Shown here: positions 1 through 6,571 of the stretch, piece after piece
How the letters are laid out: each line of letters starts with the position of its first letter
How positions within the stretch are numbered: position 1 is the stretch's first letter
DNA from: DASPKO01 sp035628055
GTDB taxonomy: Bacteria > Planctomycetota > Phycisphaerae > Phycisphaerales > UBA1924
Assembly: GCA_035628055.1 (NCBI GenBank)
Contig: DASPKO010000083.1
Location: 1 to 14,726 of the forward strand
Reading direction: 5' to 3'
Length of the DNA stretch: 14,726 nucleotides
Position numbers and translations under genes: made by a program
The notes under the pieces: generated by a model
The model's input: only the letters and a program-made list of their open reading frames with translations
The model's database searches: none
What the model was told of the DNA's origin: nothing

Positions 1-977
1 TCATGGCGTCGGGGCTCCCCGCCGAGGCTCTCGAGATCGAGCTCTACGCCAGCCGCGACGGGAGCGGCATCACGGGCTATGTCGCCGCCACCGGGCGGAG
101 CTACCTGTGCGCCGACGTGACCACGGACCGCCGCTACATCCAGGGCCTCACCGGGGCCCGCTCGAGCCTCACCGTCCCGCTGCTCCTTCACGACAAGGTC
201 ATCGGGGTCTTCAACGTCGAGTCCGAGCGGCCCCATGCCTTCACCGAGGAGGACCGCCAGTTCGCGGAGATGTTCGCGAACCACATGGCCCTGGCCCTGC
301 ACATCCTCGATCTGCTGGTCGTCGAGCGCTGCGCCACGGGCGAGACCGTCACCGGCACCGTGCAGGGGGAGGTCTCCGAGCCCCTGGCCGACATCCTCCG
401 CGAGGCCGACTGGCTCCGGAACACCGCCGGGCGCGATCCGGAGCTGCGCCGGCACATCGAGCGCATCGTCTCGGACGTCGAGGCCGTGCGCCGGCGCGTT
501 ACCGAGGCGGCCAGCGGCCCGCAGAACATCCTGGGGGCCGAGAAGGCCCTGGTCGACCTGGCGATCGATCCGCAGATGGTGGGCCGGCGCGTCCTGGTCG
601 CCGACGACGAGCCCAAGGTCCGCGGCATCATCCGCGACGTGCTCGGGGGGCGGGGGTGCCGGGTCACGGTCGCCGAGAGCGGCACCGCCGCGATCGCGGC
701 CCTCGAGGAGGCCGTTCCCCCCGGCCCCGCCTTCGACCTGGTGATCAGCGACATCAAGATGCCCGACCGGACCGGGTTCGAGGTCTTCTCGGCCGCCAAG
801 CGGCTGGCCCCGGGGGTGCCCGTCATCCTCATGACCGGGTTCGGGTACGACCCGCACCACTCGATCGTGCGCGCCAGCCAGGAAGGACTTCAGTGCGTGC
901 TCTTCAAGCCCTTCCAGGTGGAGCGGCTGCTCGACGAGGTGCGCAAGGCGTTCGCGGTGGGGTCGGCGGCGCGGTGA
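1..977 (+). CDS. GAF domain and C-terminal receiver domain regulator, 5' end cut by the window
   Basis: This is a cytoplasmic signalling protein. Residues are counted from the first Met in the window (base 3). Residues about 1-105 are the later part of a GAF sensor domain (GITGYVAATG, VPLLLHDKVIGVFNVES); its first strands are missing, so the true start probably lies upstream. Residues about 120-170 form a helical linker resembling a histidine-kinase dimerisation helix, but no His stands before EVSEPLADIL. Residues 195-318 are a complete receiver domain: acidic pair D201/D202, phosphoacceptor D250 in VISDIKMPD, T278 in LMTG and K302 in LFKPF. There is no DNA-binding output or ATPase domain. 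It probably takes phosphate from a separate kinase and acts by protein contact. Its TGA stop lies in a hairpin shared with the convergent maf gene. Domain calls are secure; the partner and the ligand are unknown. Confidence 0.85.
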   Translation, partial: MASGLPAEALEIELYASRDGSGITGYVAATGRSYLCADVTTDRRYIQGLTGARSSLTVPLLLHDKVIGVFNVESERPHAFTEEDRQFAEMFANHMALALHILDLLVVERCATGETVTGTVQGEVSEPLADILREADWLRNTAGRDPELRRHIERIVSDVEAVRRRVTEAASGPQNILGAEKALVDLAIDPQMVGRRVLVADDEPKVRGIIRDVLGGRGCRVTVAESGTAAIAALEEAVPPGPAFDLVISDIKMPDRTGFEVFSAAKRLAPGVPVILMTGFGYDPHHSIVRASQEGLQCVLFKPFQVERLLDEVRKAFAVGSAAR

Positions 978-1007
978 TCCGGCCGGTCATGCCGCTGGCC
1001 CGGATCA
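975..1007. terminator. Hairpin enclosing both convergent stop codons (regulator / maf)
   Basis: TGATCCGG at 975-982 and CCGGATCA at 1000-1007 are perfect 8-base inverted repeats. The pairing can extend inward with one bulge (CC at 983-984 with GG at 997-998). The first three bases are the TGA of the plus-strand gene and the last three are the TGA of maf read on the minus strand, so one hairpin ends both genes. There is no T-tract, so it may act as a factor-assisted terminator or RNA 3'-end stabiliser rather than a classic intrinsic terminator. Confidence 0.5.
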
Positions 1008-1655
1008 GGCGCAGCACCGGCACGGCTCGCGCCGCGGCCGCCCCGTCGCCGCGCCCCGGACCGCCGTCTCCACCCCGCCCGGCGCGAACCGCCCCAGCCG
1101 CTCGCGCACCATCCGCACCGGCAGGCCCATGATCGTGCCCGCGTCCCCCTCGAAGCTGATGGGCCATCCGTCGGCGAGGCGCTCCGCGAGGTTGTACCCG
1201 CCCGCCTTGCCGCGCCACCCGCCGCCGGCGAGATAGCGCTCGAGCCGCTCGCTCCCGATCCGTCCCACCTTCACTCGCGCCGTGTCGGTGAAGAGCTCGC
1301 GGCGCCCCGTGCCCGGCTCGAGAAGTGCCACCCCGGTGACGACCTCGTGCGCCCCGTCCTCGAGCATCCCCAGGATCCGCCGGGCGTCCGCCTCGTCGCG
1401 CGGCTGCCCGATCAGTTCGCCGTTCTTGACGACCACCGTGTCGGCGCCCAGCACCACGGCGCCCGCGTCCGCCGATCTGGGAGTACCGACGCTCGCCGCC
1501 TTGAGAAAGGCCAGCGCCGCCACCCACGCCCCCGGAGCCACCCGACCTGGCTCGAGCCCCGCGTCGTCCACGACCCCGGGGACCACCACGTGCGGGATCC
1601 CGGCCTCCTCCAGGAGCTTTCTCCGCCGCGGCGACGTGCTGGCCAGGTGAAGCAT
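1005..1655 (-). CDS. maf: Maf-family nucleotide pyrophosphatase
   Basis: Maf proteins are cytoplasmic pyrophosphatases that hydrolyse non-canonical or modified nucleoside triphosphates to monophosphates. With the start used here the protein is 216 residues, near the family's usual 190-210. Visible signatures are the N-terminal LASTSPRRRKLLEEAG, K52 in ALAFLKA, GADTVVV with D72, GQPRDEADARRIL, GKAGGYNLAE at 149-158 and TIMGLPV. The motif that is usually YGIQ reads YNLA here, which may alter base selectivity. I chose ATG 1655 because it places the family's normal N-terminus at residue 1 and has GAGGG just upstream. An in-frame ATG at 1823 with a much better Shine-Dalgarno (1831-1840, spacing 7) would add 56 Arg/Gly-rich residues with no family counterpart. 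It converges on the upstream regulator and diverges from the hydrolase gene. Confidence 0.88.
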   Translation of the reverse strand: MLHLASTSPRRRKLLEEAGIPHVVVPGVVDDAGLEPGRVAPGAWVAALAFLKAASVGTPRSADAGAVVLGADTVVVKNGELIGQPRDEADARRILGMLEDGAHEVVTGVALLEPGTGRRELFTDTARVKVGRIGSERLERYLAGGGWRGKAGGYNLAERLADGWPISFEGDAGTIMGLPVRMVRERLGRFAPGGVETAVRGAATGRPRREPCRCCA

Positions 1656-1891
1656 CGTTCCCTCGAGGTCCCCCCGCCCGCCCACGCGAGCCCTGCCGAG
1701 CCCCATGCGTGTACCGGTCGGGGCGCGGCCGAGTTTCCCCACACCGCCCGCCGGCCCTGACCCGCGAGCCTTTGATTCGTCCCCGCGCACTCCATCGGCT
1801 GGGCGCGGCCCGGCGCACGCCATCTTTCGGCCTTCCTTCCTCACGCCCGCCCGACCGGCTTGCCATCCTCGCCCCGAGACCCCCCGCAGCT

Positions 1892-2674
1892 ATGCGCGCC
1901 CACCTCGTCCAGTTCGACATCGCCTGGGAGCAACCCGCGGAGAACCTGGCGACCGTTCGCGGGATGCTCGATGGCGCCCGCCCCTCCCCCGGCGACCTCG
2001 TCGTCCTCCCAGAGATGTTCTCGACCGGGTTTTCCTTCAACCTGGCCCGCACCGCCGACACCGACTCGGGCACGCTCCGGGCCATCGCCGGGCTCGCGCG
2101 GCAGGCCCGGGTCACGGTCCACGGCTCCCGCGCCGTGCTGGGGCCCGACGGCAAAGGGCGCAACCTTGCCACTATTGCGGGCCCCGAAGGGTCGATCCTC
2201 GCCGAGTACGCCAAGGTCCACCCCTTCTCCTTCGGAAAGGAGACGGACCATTTCGCGGGCGGGGAGACGGTGGTGTGCTACCCGTGGCGCGGCCCCGGCG
2301 AGACCACCACGGTCTGCGCGGCGATCTGCTACGACCTCCGCTTCCCGGAGCTCTTCCGGCTGGGCCTCCTGAGCGGGGCCGAGGTGCTCGCGCTGGGGGC
2401 CAACTGGCCCGCGCCGCGCGCCGCCCACTGGCGGGCCCTGCTCATCGCCCGGGCGATCGAGAATCAGGCCTTCGCGCTCGGCGTCAACCGCTGCGGGAGC
2501 GACCCGCACCTGGCCTACGCGGGCGGATCGATCGCGGTGGGGCCACGGGGCGAGGTGCTCGGCGAGCTCGGCGCGGGGCCGGGCGTGCTCTCGGTCGAGC
2601 TGGACTTCGCGGCGCTGCGGTCGTGGCGCGCGGTCTTCCCCGCGTGGCGCGACGCGCGGCTGATCGGGCGCTAG
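1892..2674 (+). CDS. Nitrilase-superfamily carbon-nitrogen hydrolase, omega-amidase-like
   Basis: A 260-residue cytoplasmic amidase whose length fits the nitrilase superfamily. The Glu-Lys-Cys catalytic triad is visible: E41 in VVLPEMFSTGF, K108 in YAKVHPFSFGKE and C146 in AAICYDLRFPEL. The MFSTGF and HPFSFGKE contexts resemble the omega-amidase/YafV branch, which hydrolyses 2-oxoglutaramate or 2-oxosuccinamate; that substrate is inference. The conserved sequence begins at MRAHLVQFDIAW, which fixes the ATG. The frame is open further upstream but that stretch is not protein-like. I see no Shine-Dalgarno and no TANNNT hexamer close to the start, so how it is translated is unclear. It diverges from maf across 236 bases. 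The downstream HU gene has its own promoter, so the two are probably not one operon. Confidence 0.88.
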   Translation: MRAHLVQFDIAWEQPAENLATVRGMLDGARPSPGDLVVLPEMFSTGFSFNLARTADTDSGTLRAIAGLARQARVTVHGSRAVLGPDGKGRNLATIAGPEGSILAEYAKVHPFSFGKETDHFAGGETVVCYPWRGPGETTTVCAAICYDLRFPELFRLGLLSGAEVLALGANWPAPRAAHWRALLIARAIENQAFALGVNRCGSDPHLAYAGGSIAVGPRGEVLGELGAGPGVLSVELDFAALRSWRAVFPAWRDARLIGR

Positions 2675-2785
2675 AACGCAGTTTTCGCCGGGAAATGCGG
2701 GAGGCCGGCCCCGCGCGCACCGGCGTCAGCGCCGCCCGGCGCGCGGAACTCCCGGGAAAAACGGGCTCCGTTCACGGGTGCGGGG

Positions 2786-2814
2786 TTGAACAACCGAAAG
2801 ACTTCCGCTAAAAC
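2786..2814 (+). promoter_or_regulatory. Sigma70-type promoter of the HU gene
   Basis: TTGAAC at 2786-2791 and TAAAAC at 2809-2814 are separated by exactly 17 bases, close to the TTGACA/TATAAT consensus in otherwise AT-poor DNA. Transcription would start near 2820, giving a leader of about 55 bases before the HU start. The -35 box is inside the near-palindrome GGTTGAACAACC (2784-2795), a possible regulator site. Confidence 0.65.
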
Positions 2815-2876
2815 GTGAGCGGCGCCGGGGTACGTTGGCGCCCGGAACTGAAGTCCACCCAGGGAGAAACGCAGCC

Positions 2877-3284
2877 ATGGCCAAGAGCAAGACGATGTCC
2901 AGGAAGCCCGCCGGGCGCTCCGGTTCGAGCAACGGCAAGGCGGCCGCGCCGGCCGGCAAGCCCCGGAAGATCAGCCCCTCGAGCAAGCCGCGCACCAAGG
3001 GCGAGCTCTACAACACGATCGCCGATCAGACCGGCCTGAGCCGCAAGCAGGTCGCCGGCGTCTTCGACGCCATGGGCCAGGTGTGCGCCGCGGACCTTGG
3101 CAAGGGGGCGGGGGTGGTGAACCTCGGCGGGCTCATGAAGGTCATGTGCATCCGCAAGCCCGCCACCAAGGAGGCCACCAAGCCCAACCCCTTCAAGCCC
3201 GGGGAGATGATGACCGTGAAGGCCAAGCCGGCCCGCAACGTCATCAAGGTGCGCCCGCTCAAGACCCTCAAGGGCATGGTCTAA
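2877..3284 (+). CDS. HU-family DNA-binding protein with basic N-terminal tail
   Basis: A 135-residue nucleoid-associated protein. Residues about 40-135 match the HU/IHF fold: TKGELYNTIADQTGLS begins the helical dimerisation region, VVNLGGLMKV is the beta turn, and the Lys/Pro-rich PNPFKPGE leads into the DNA-binding arm, followed by VKAKPARNVIKVRPLK. Residues 1-40 are an extra Lys/Arg/Ser/Ala/Pro tail absent from classical 90-residue HU. It resembles a disordered histone-H1-like extension that would add non-specific DNA affinity. The start is ATG 2877, with AGGGAG at 2861-2866, preceded by a good promoter at 2786-2814. It probably forms a dimer that bends and compacts the chromosome. The family is clear. 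Whether it is the main HU or a specialised paralogue cannot be told here. Confidence 0.9.
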   Translation: MAKSKTMSRKPAGRSGSSNGKAAAPAGKPRKISPSSKPRTKGELYNTIADQTGLSRKQVAGVFDAMGQVCAADLGKGAGVVNLGGLMKVMCIRKPATKEATKPNPFKPGEMMTVKAKPARNVIKVRPLKTLKGMV

Positions 3285-3290
3285 CCGTCA

Positions 3291-3316
3291 GCCACGCCGC
3301 CCGCCGGCCGCGTGGC
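3291..3316 (+). terminator. Possible hairpin terminator after the HU gene
   Basis: GCCACGC at 3291-3297 pairs with GCGTGGC at 3310-3316, a 7-bp stem with a 12-base GC-rich loop, starting six bases after the HU stop codon. No T-run follows, so intrinsic termination is uncertain. Confidence 0.35.
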
Positions 3317-3439
3317 CGGACCCTCGGGCCGCGAGTGTCACGACCCACCGCGCCGGCTCGGAGTCCCGGGCTCGCGCGGTGTCGTCGTTTCCGGGGCGCC
3401 CGGCGCCGGGTCGCCCCGGGCACGTCCCGGGCCCGCCGG

Positions 3440-3445
3440 TACCCT
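3440..3445 (+). promoter_or_regulatory. Candidate -10 box of a leaderless glycosyltransferase mRNA
   Basis: TACCCT ends five bases before GTG 3451, and no Shine-Dalgarno lies between. The spacing would put transcription initiation at or next to the start codon. There is no recognisable -35. The call rests on the same arrangement recurring at three other starts in this window. Confidence 0.35.
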
Positions 3446-3450
3446 GGGGC

Positions 3451-4317
3451 GTGCCCGCGCCCCTCGCCCTGGTGATCTCGACGCACACGACCCGGCACCT
3501 GGCGCGCACGCTCGCGGGCGCCGCGGCCCTGCGGCCCCGCCCCGGGCACGTCGTGGTGACCTGCGACTCGGACTCCTCGGAGCTGGGCGAGCTCATCGCC
3601 GCCACGGCGCGTGAACACTCCCTGCCCGTGCTGCGCGTGATGCGCCCGCACCAGAGAGCCTTCCGCCTGGCGCAGGTGCGCAACAACGCGGTGCGCGCCC
3701 TGCGCGCGCTCGCCGGGCCGCTCCCGCCCGAGACGCGGCTCTGGTTTCTCGACGGGGACTGCTGCCCGTGCCCCGGCTCGGCCCGCGCGCACCTGGAGGC
3801 CGGGGCCCGCGCCGGGCTGGTCATCGCGCACCGGATCGACCTGACCCCAGCCCAGACCGAGGCCTTCGACGCCGCCGCCCTGGCCCGGGGCCGCCCGCCC
3901 GTCGAGCCGGCGCCGGCGCAGTGGCGTGCGCTCCGCCGGCGCGACCGGCGCTACCGCCGGGCCCTGTGGCTGCGCCGGCTCGGCCTGGCCAAGCCCCACA
4001 AGCCCAAGCCCCTGGGCGCCAATCACTCCGTCCGCCTCGATGCCCTCGTCGCGATCAACGGCTTCGACGAGGAGTTCGAGTTCTACGGGTGCGAGGACGA
4101 CGACCTGGGCCGCCGCCTCTACGCCTCCGGCTGTCGCGCCGCGATCGCGGTCGCCGCCGCCCCGGTGCTGCACCAGTGGCACCCGACCAGCGCGCCGCCC
4201 GCCTGGTCCGCCTCGCGCGGGGCCGAGCTGCTGCGGGCCCCGCGCCCGGCCCGGTGCCGCCTGGGGCTGGATTGCCCGGCCCCGCAGCCCGAGCCGAGCG
4301 TCGTGGCCTGTTCCTGA
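3451..4317 (+). CDS. Family 2 glycosyltransferase with a galactosyltransferase-like C-terminal region
   Basis: A 288-residue GT-A fold glycosyltransferase, probably acting on a nucleotide sugar at the inner face of the cytoplasmic membrane during surface polysaccharide or glycolipid synthesis; the acceptor is unknown. It opens with LALVISTH, then the nucleotide-binding strand VVVTCDSDS, and the metal-binding DGD at 101-103 in LWFLDGDCC. The C-terminal half carries GANHSV (189-194), NGFDE (203-207), CEDDDLGRRL (214-223) and LHQWHP, the acceptor-side motifs of the Glyco_transf_7C type. There are no membrane segments. GTG 3451 is chosen because it begins just before the first conserved strand; another GTG at 3379 would add 24 Pro/Gly-rich residues. 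The end is Pro/Arg-rich. It converges on recA across a hexamer repeat. The fold is confident; the specificity is unknown. Confidence 0.82.
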   Translation: MPAPLALVISTHTTRHLARTLAGAAALRPRPGHVVVTCDSDSSELGELIAATAREHSLPVLRVMRPHQRAFRLAQVRNNAVRALRALAGPLPPETRLWFLDGDCCPCPGSARAHLEAGARAGLVIAHRIDLTPAQTEAFDAAALARGRPPVEPAPAQWRALRRRDRRYRRALWLRRLGLAKPHKPKPLGANHSVRLDALVAINGFDEEFEFYGCEDDDLGRRLYASGCRAAIAVAAAPVLHQWHPTSAPPAWSASRGAELLRAPRPARCRLGLDCPAPQPEPSVVACS

Positions 4318-4350
4318 CGGGCCCGCGCCGAAGCGCGCGACCCGAGACTC

Positions 4351-4386
4351 GCGCCGGCGCCGGCGCCGGCGCGGGCGCCGGCGTCG
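4351..4386. repeat. GCGCCG hexamer tandem repeat between convergent genes
   Basis: Six consecutive hexamers: four are exactly GCGCCG, the fourth copy is GCGCGG and the sixth is GCGTCG. The tract lies in the 90-base gap between the convergent glycosyltransferase and recA stop codons. Its self-complementary GCCGGC and GGCGCC units can fold on either strand, so it may serve as a bidirectional 3'-end structure. It could also vary in copy number by slippage. Confidence 0.7.
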
Positions 4387-4407
4387 GGGGTTGTGCCCGT
4401 GCCGCGG

Positions 4408-5691
4408 CTAGTCCTCGCTCTCCTGGGCGCCGACGGCCGCCTTGACCGCCGCCCCGCCCGGGCGGGCCGTCCGCACCGCGAGCACGGCCTTGCGGATCTC
4501 GGCCATCAGCTCCGGGTTCTCCTTGAGGTACTTCTTGGAGTTCTCGCGCCCCTGCCCGACGCGCATCGCCTTGTACCCGTACCACGCCCCCGACTTCTCC
4601 ACCACGCCCGCGTCCACCGCCAGGTCGATCAGGTCGCCCGCGGAGGAGATTCCCTCGTCGAACATGATGTCGAACTCCGCGTCGCGGAAGGGGGGCGCCA
4701 CCTTGTTCTTCACCACGCGGGCCCGCACCCGGTTGCCCACCGCGATGTCCCCCTCCTTGATCGAGCTGGTGCGGCGGATGTCGATCCGCACCGACGAGTA
4801 GAACTTGAGCGCCCGCCCGCCCGGCGTGGTCTCGGGCGAGCCGAACATCACGCCGATCTTCTCGCGGATCTGGTTGATGAAGATCACCGTGCAGTTGCTC
4901 CGCGCGATCACGCCCGTGAGCTTGCGCATCGCCTGCGACATGAGCCGGGCCTGCAGGCCCACCTGCGCCTCGCCCATCTCCCCCTCGCTCTCCGCCCGCG
5001 GGATCAGGGCCGCCACCGAGTCGATCACGATCACGTCCACCGCGTTGGAGCGGACGAGCAGTTCGCAGATCTCCAGGGCCTGCTCGCCCGTGTCGGGCTG
5101 CGAGACCAGCAGGTCGTCGATGTTCACGCCGATCTTGCGGGCCCAGGACGGGTCGAGCGCGTGCTCGGCATCGATGAAGGCCGCCACGCCCCCGTCGCGC
5201 TGCGCCGTCGCGGCCACCGTGAGCGCGAGGGTGGTCTTGCCGGAGGACTCGGGCCCGAAGATCTCGACGATGCGCCCCCGCGGGATGCCCTTGCCCCCCA
5301 GGGCCAGGTCCAGCGAGAGGGCCCCGGTCGAGATGCCGGGGATCGCCAGGTACGCGGTCTCGTCCAGCCGCATGATCGAGCCCTTGCCGAAGGCCTTCTC
5401 GATCTGCGTGAGCGCCTGCCCGAGGGCCTGCGTCTTCTCCTTGGTGGGCTTGGGCGGTTCCTTCGCGGCGGTGCCGCCCGCACTCGCGGGCACGGACGCC
5501 GGGCCCGCCGGGCTCCCCGGCTTGATCTCGGCCTGGGACGCCTGGCCCGCCTGCCCATTCCTGGAGGCGGAACTCGCGGGGCCCGTCGAGCCGGCGGTGC
5601 TCGGCACGGCGGCGGGCACGGGGGCGGCCGCCCGGTTGGCGGTGGGGGCGGGGGCGGACGGGGACGGAGCGGGAGCGCTGACGCGGGCCAT
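4408..5691 (-). CDS. recA: Recombinase RecA with a long N-terminal extension
   Basis: RecA coats single-stranded DNA, drives strand exchange in recombinational repair and triggers SOS self-cleavage of LexA. This copy has 427 residues against a usual 340-360. The core begins near residue 84 (QIEKAFGKGSIMRL). Walker A GPESSGKTT is at 146-154 and Walker B VIVIDSVAAL at 220-229. DNA loop L2 follows FINQIREKIGVMFGSPET near 271-288, and the C-terminus is short and acidic (QESED). Residues 1 to about 78 are low-complexity Ala/Pro/Ser with no RecA counterpart. The start is supported by AGGAGG five bases before ATG 5691. The promoter at 5842-5870 overlaps two inverted repeats, so regulated expression is likely. 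It is transcribed alone: the next minus-strand gene upstream ends 265 bases away and points into this promoter region. Confidence 0.97.
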   Translation of the reverse strand: MARVSAPAPSPSAPAPTANRAAAPVPAAVPSTAGSTGPASSASRNGQAGQASQAEIKPGSPAGPASVPASAGGTAAKEPPKPTKEKTQALGQALTQIEKAFGKGSIMRLDETAYLAIPGISTGALSLDLALGGKGIPRGRIVEIFGPESSGKTTLALTVAATAQRDGGVAAFIDAEHALDPSWARKIGVNIDDLLVSQPDTGEQALEICELLVRSNAVDVIVIDSVAALIPRAESEGEMGEAQVGLQARLMSQAMRKLTGVIARSNCTVIFINQIREKIGVMFGSPETTPGGRALKFYSSVRIDIRRTSSIKEGDIAVGNRVRARVVKNKVAPPFRDAEFDIMFDEGISSAGDLIDLAVDAGVVEKSGAWYGYKAMRVGQGRENSKKYLKENPELMAEIRKAVLAVRTARPGGAAVKAAVGAQESED

Positions 5692-5838
5692 GTGGCCCTC
5701 CTCTCGTTGCCGGTTCGGGGCTGCCGGTTCCGCCAGAGGCGGGGGGCAGGCGACCGGGGACCAGCGTGGGTTCGGCGTCAGAGGCACACGCCTCGGACGG
5801 CCGGCCGGGGGCGACGCTGGACGCGGGCCCGACTTCCG

Positions 5839-5877
5839 GGGAGCTTACCAGCTCCCGAACGGCGTGTCAATGTTCGG
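5839..5877. promoter_or_regulatory. Two inverted repeats across the recA promoter, candidate operators
   Basis: CCGAAC (5855-5860) and GTTCGG (5872-5877) form an inverted repeat with 11 bases between arms, enclosing the -35 box. GGGAGCT (5839-5845) and AGCTCCC (5850-5856) form a second perfect repeat with a 4-base centre, covering the -10 box. GAAC/GTTC are the half-site words of Gram-positive LexA boxes, but those use a 4-base centre, so LexA binding here is only a hypothesis. The second repeat could also be a DNA-bound regulator site. Confidence 0.45.
5842..5870 (-). promoter_or_regulatory. Sigma70-type promoter of recA
   Basis: Read on the minus strand, a perfect TTGACA (5865-5870) is followed after 17 bases by TAAGCT (5842-5847). 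Transcription would begin near 5835, giving a leader of about 145 bases before the recA ATG. This is the best -35 match I found in the window. Confidence 0.7.
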
Positions 5878-5956
5878 TTTTCGAAGGGTGCTCGGCACAG
5901 TTTTTAGCCCCGGGGCCGGCGGGTCGACTCGGGCCAGGGCCTCCGCCCGGCCGCCC

Positions 5957-6559
5957 CTAGTCCACGCGCCCTCTCCAGATCATCCAGAGCGTGTGCACCA
6001 CGCGCGTGGTGGTGATCCCGGCCGCGTATCCCAGCATGATCGCCGCCTCGCGGTGGTCCTCGCCCCAGCGCCGCAGCAGCAGATAGGCCACGGTGAAGAC
6101 CACCGCGTAGAGCAGCGGGGAGAGCATCATCCGCTCGAACTGCACGAGCGTGGCGTCGCGGAAGAAGGCCAGCTTGGGCGTCATCGCCCCGATCAGCGTC
6201 AGGTTGCACGCCTCGCCGCACCCCGGGCAGCTCACGAACCCGCGGTCATCCGCCACCAGCCCGCCGAGGTCGGCCCGGCAGGTGTGGCAGCGCAGCCGCT
6301 GCACGGGCCGGTGCCCGAACCGGTTCCGCCACGGGCGGTGGTTGGCGAGCCAGTGCAGCAGGTAATACGTCGCGACGTCGAAGATCAGGTCCGCGAGAAA
6401 CCCGACGGCGAGGATCGCCGGGCGGCTGTCAATCCCCACCCACCGCGTCATGTGCACCGGGATCACCGTCAGCACCATCGCCAGCGCCCCCGCCAGGATG
6501 ATGTTCACGTTGACGTTGACGATCCGCCGGGCGTACCAGCGGCCGAGACGGTGGACCAT
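5957..6559 (-). CDS. Predicted membrane protein with an internal zinc ribbon
   Basis: A 200-residue protein I cannot name. It appears to have four membrane segments, at roughly 17-37, 46-70, 146-163 and 173-193, with a soluble loop between the second and third. That loop has four cysteines in two CxxC pairs (CHTC at 91-94, CPGC at 111-114), a zinc-ribbon or rubredoxin-like knuckle. The N-terminus is Arg-rich and positively charged, so both ends probably face the cytoplasm with the zinc loop on the same side. ATG 6559 is 12 bases after the methyltransferase stop, suggesting translation from the same mRNA; no strong Shine-Dalgarno is visible. Function is unknown. Co-transcription with a DNA methyltransferase does not by itself indicate a DNA role. 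Confidence 0.75.
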   Translation of the reverse strand: MVHRLGRWYARRIVNVNVNIILAGALAMVLTVIPVHMTRWVGIDSRPAILAVGFLADLIFDVATYYLLHWLANHRPWRNRFGHRPVQRLRCHTCRADLGGLVADDRGFVSCPGCGEACNLTLIGAMTPKLAFFRDATLVQFERMMLSPLLYAVVFTVAYLLLRRWGEDHREAAIMLGYAAGITTTRVVHTLWMIWRGRVD

Positions 6560-6571
6560 GCCGGGCGGATG

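Noticed and set aside
1772..1800. Possible promoter for the nitrilase-family gene starting with TTGATT
   Set aside because: The -10 position at 17-base spacing reads TCGGCT, too far from consensus to support.
904..2214. 436-residue minus-strand frame across maf and the hydrolase gene
   Set aside because: It is in a different frame from maf and is almost entirely Arg/Gly/Ala. The maf frame carries the conserved motifs.
5855..5877. Canonical Gram-positive LexA box (CGAAC-N4-GTTCG) upstream of recA
   Set aside because: The half-site words are there but the centre is 11 bases, not 4. It is therefore reported only as a candidate operator of unknown binder.
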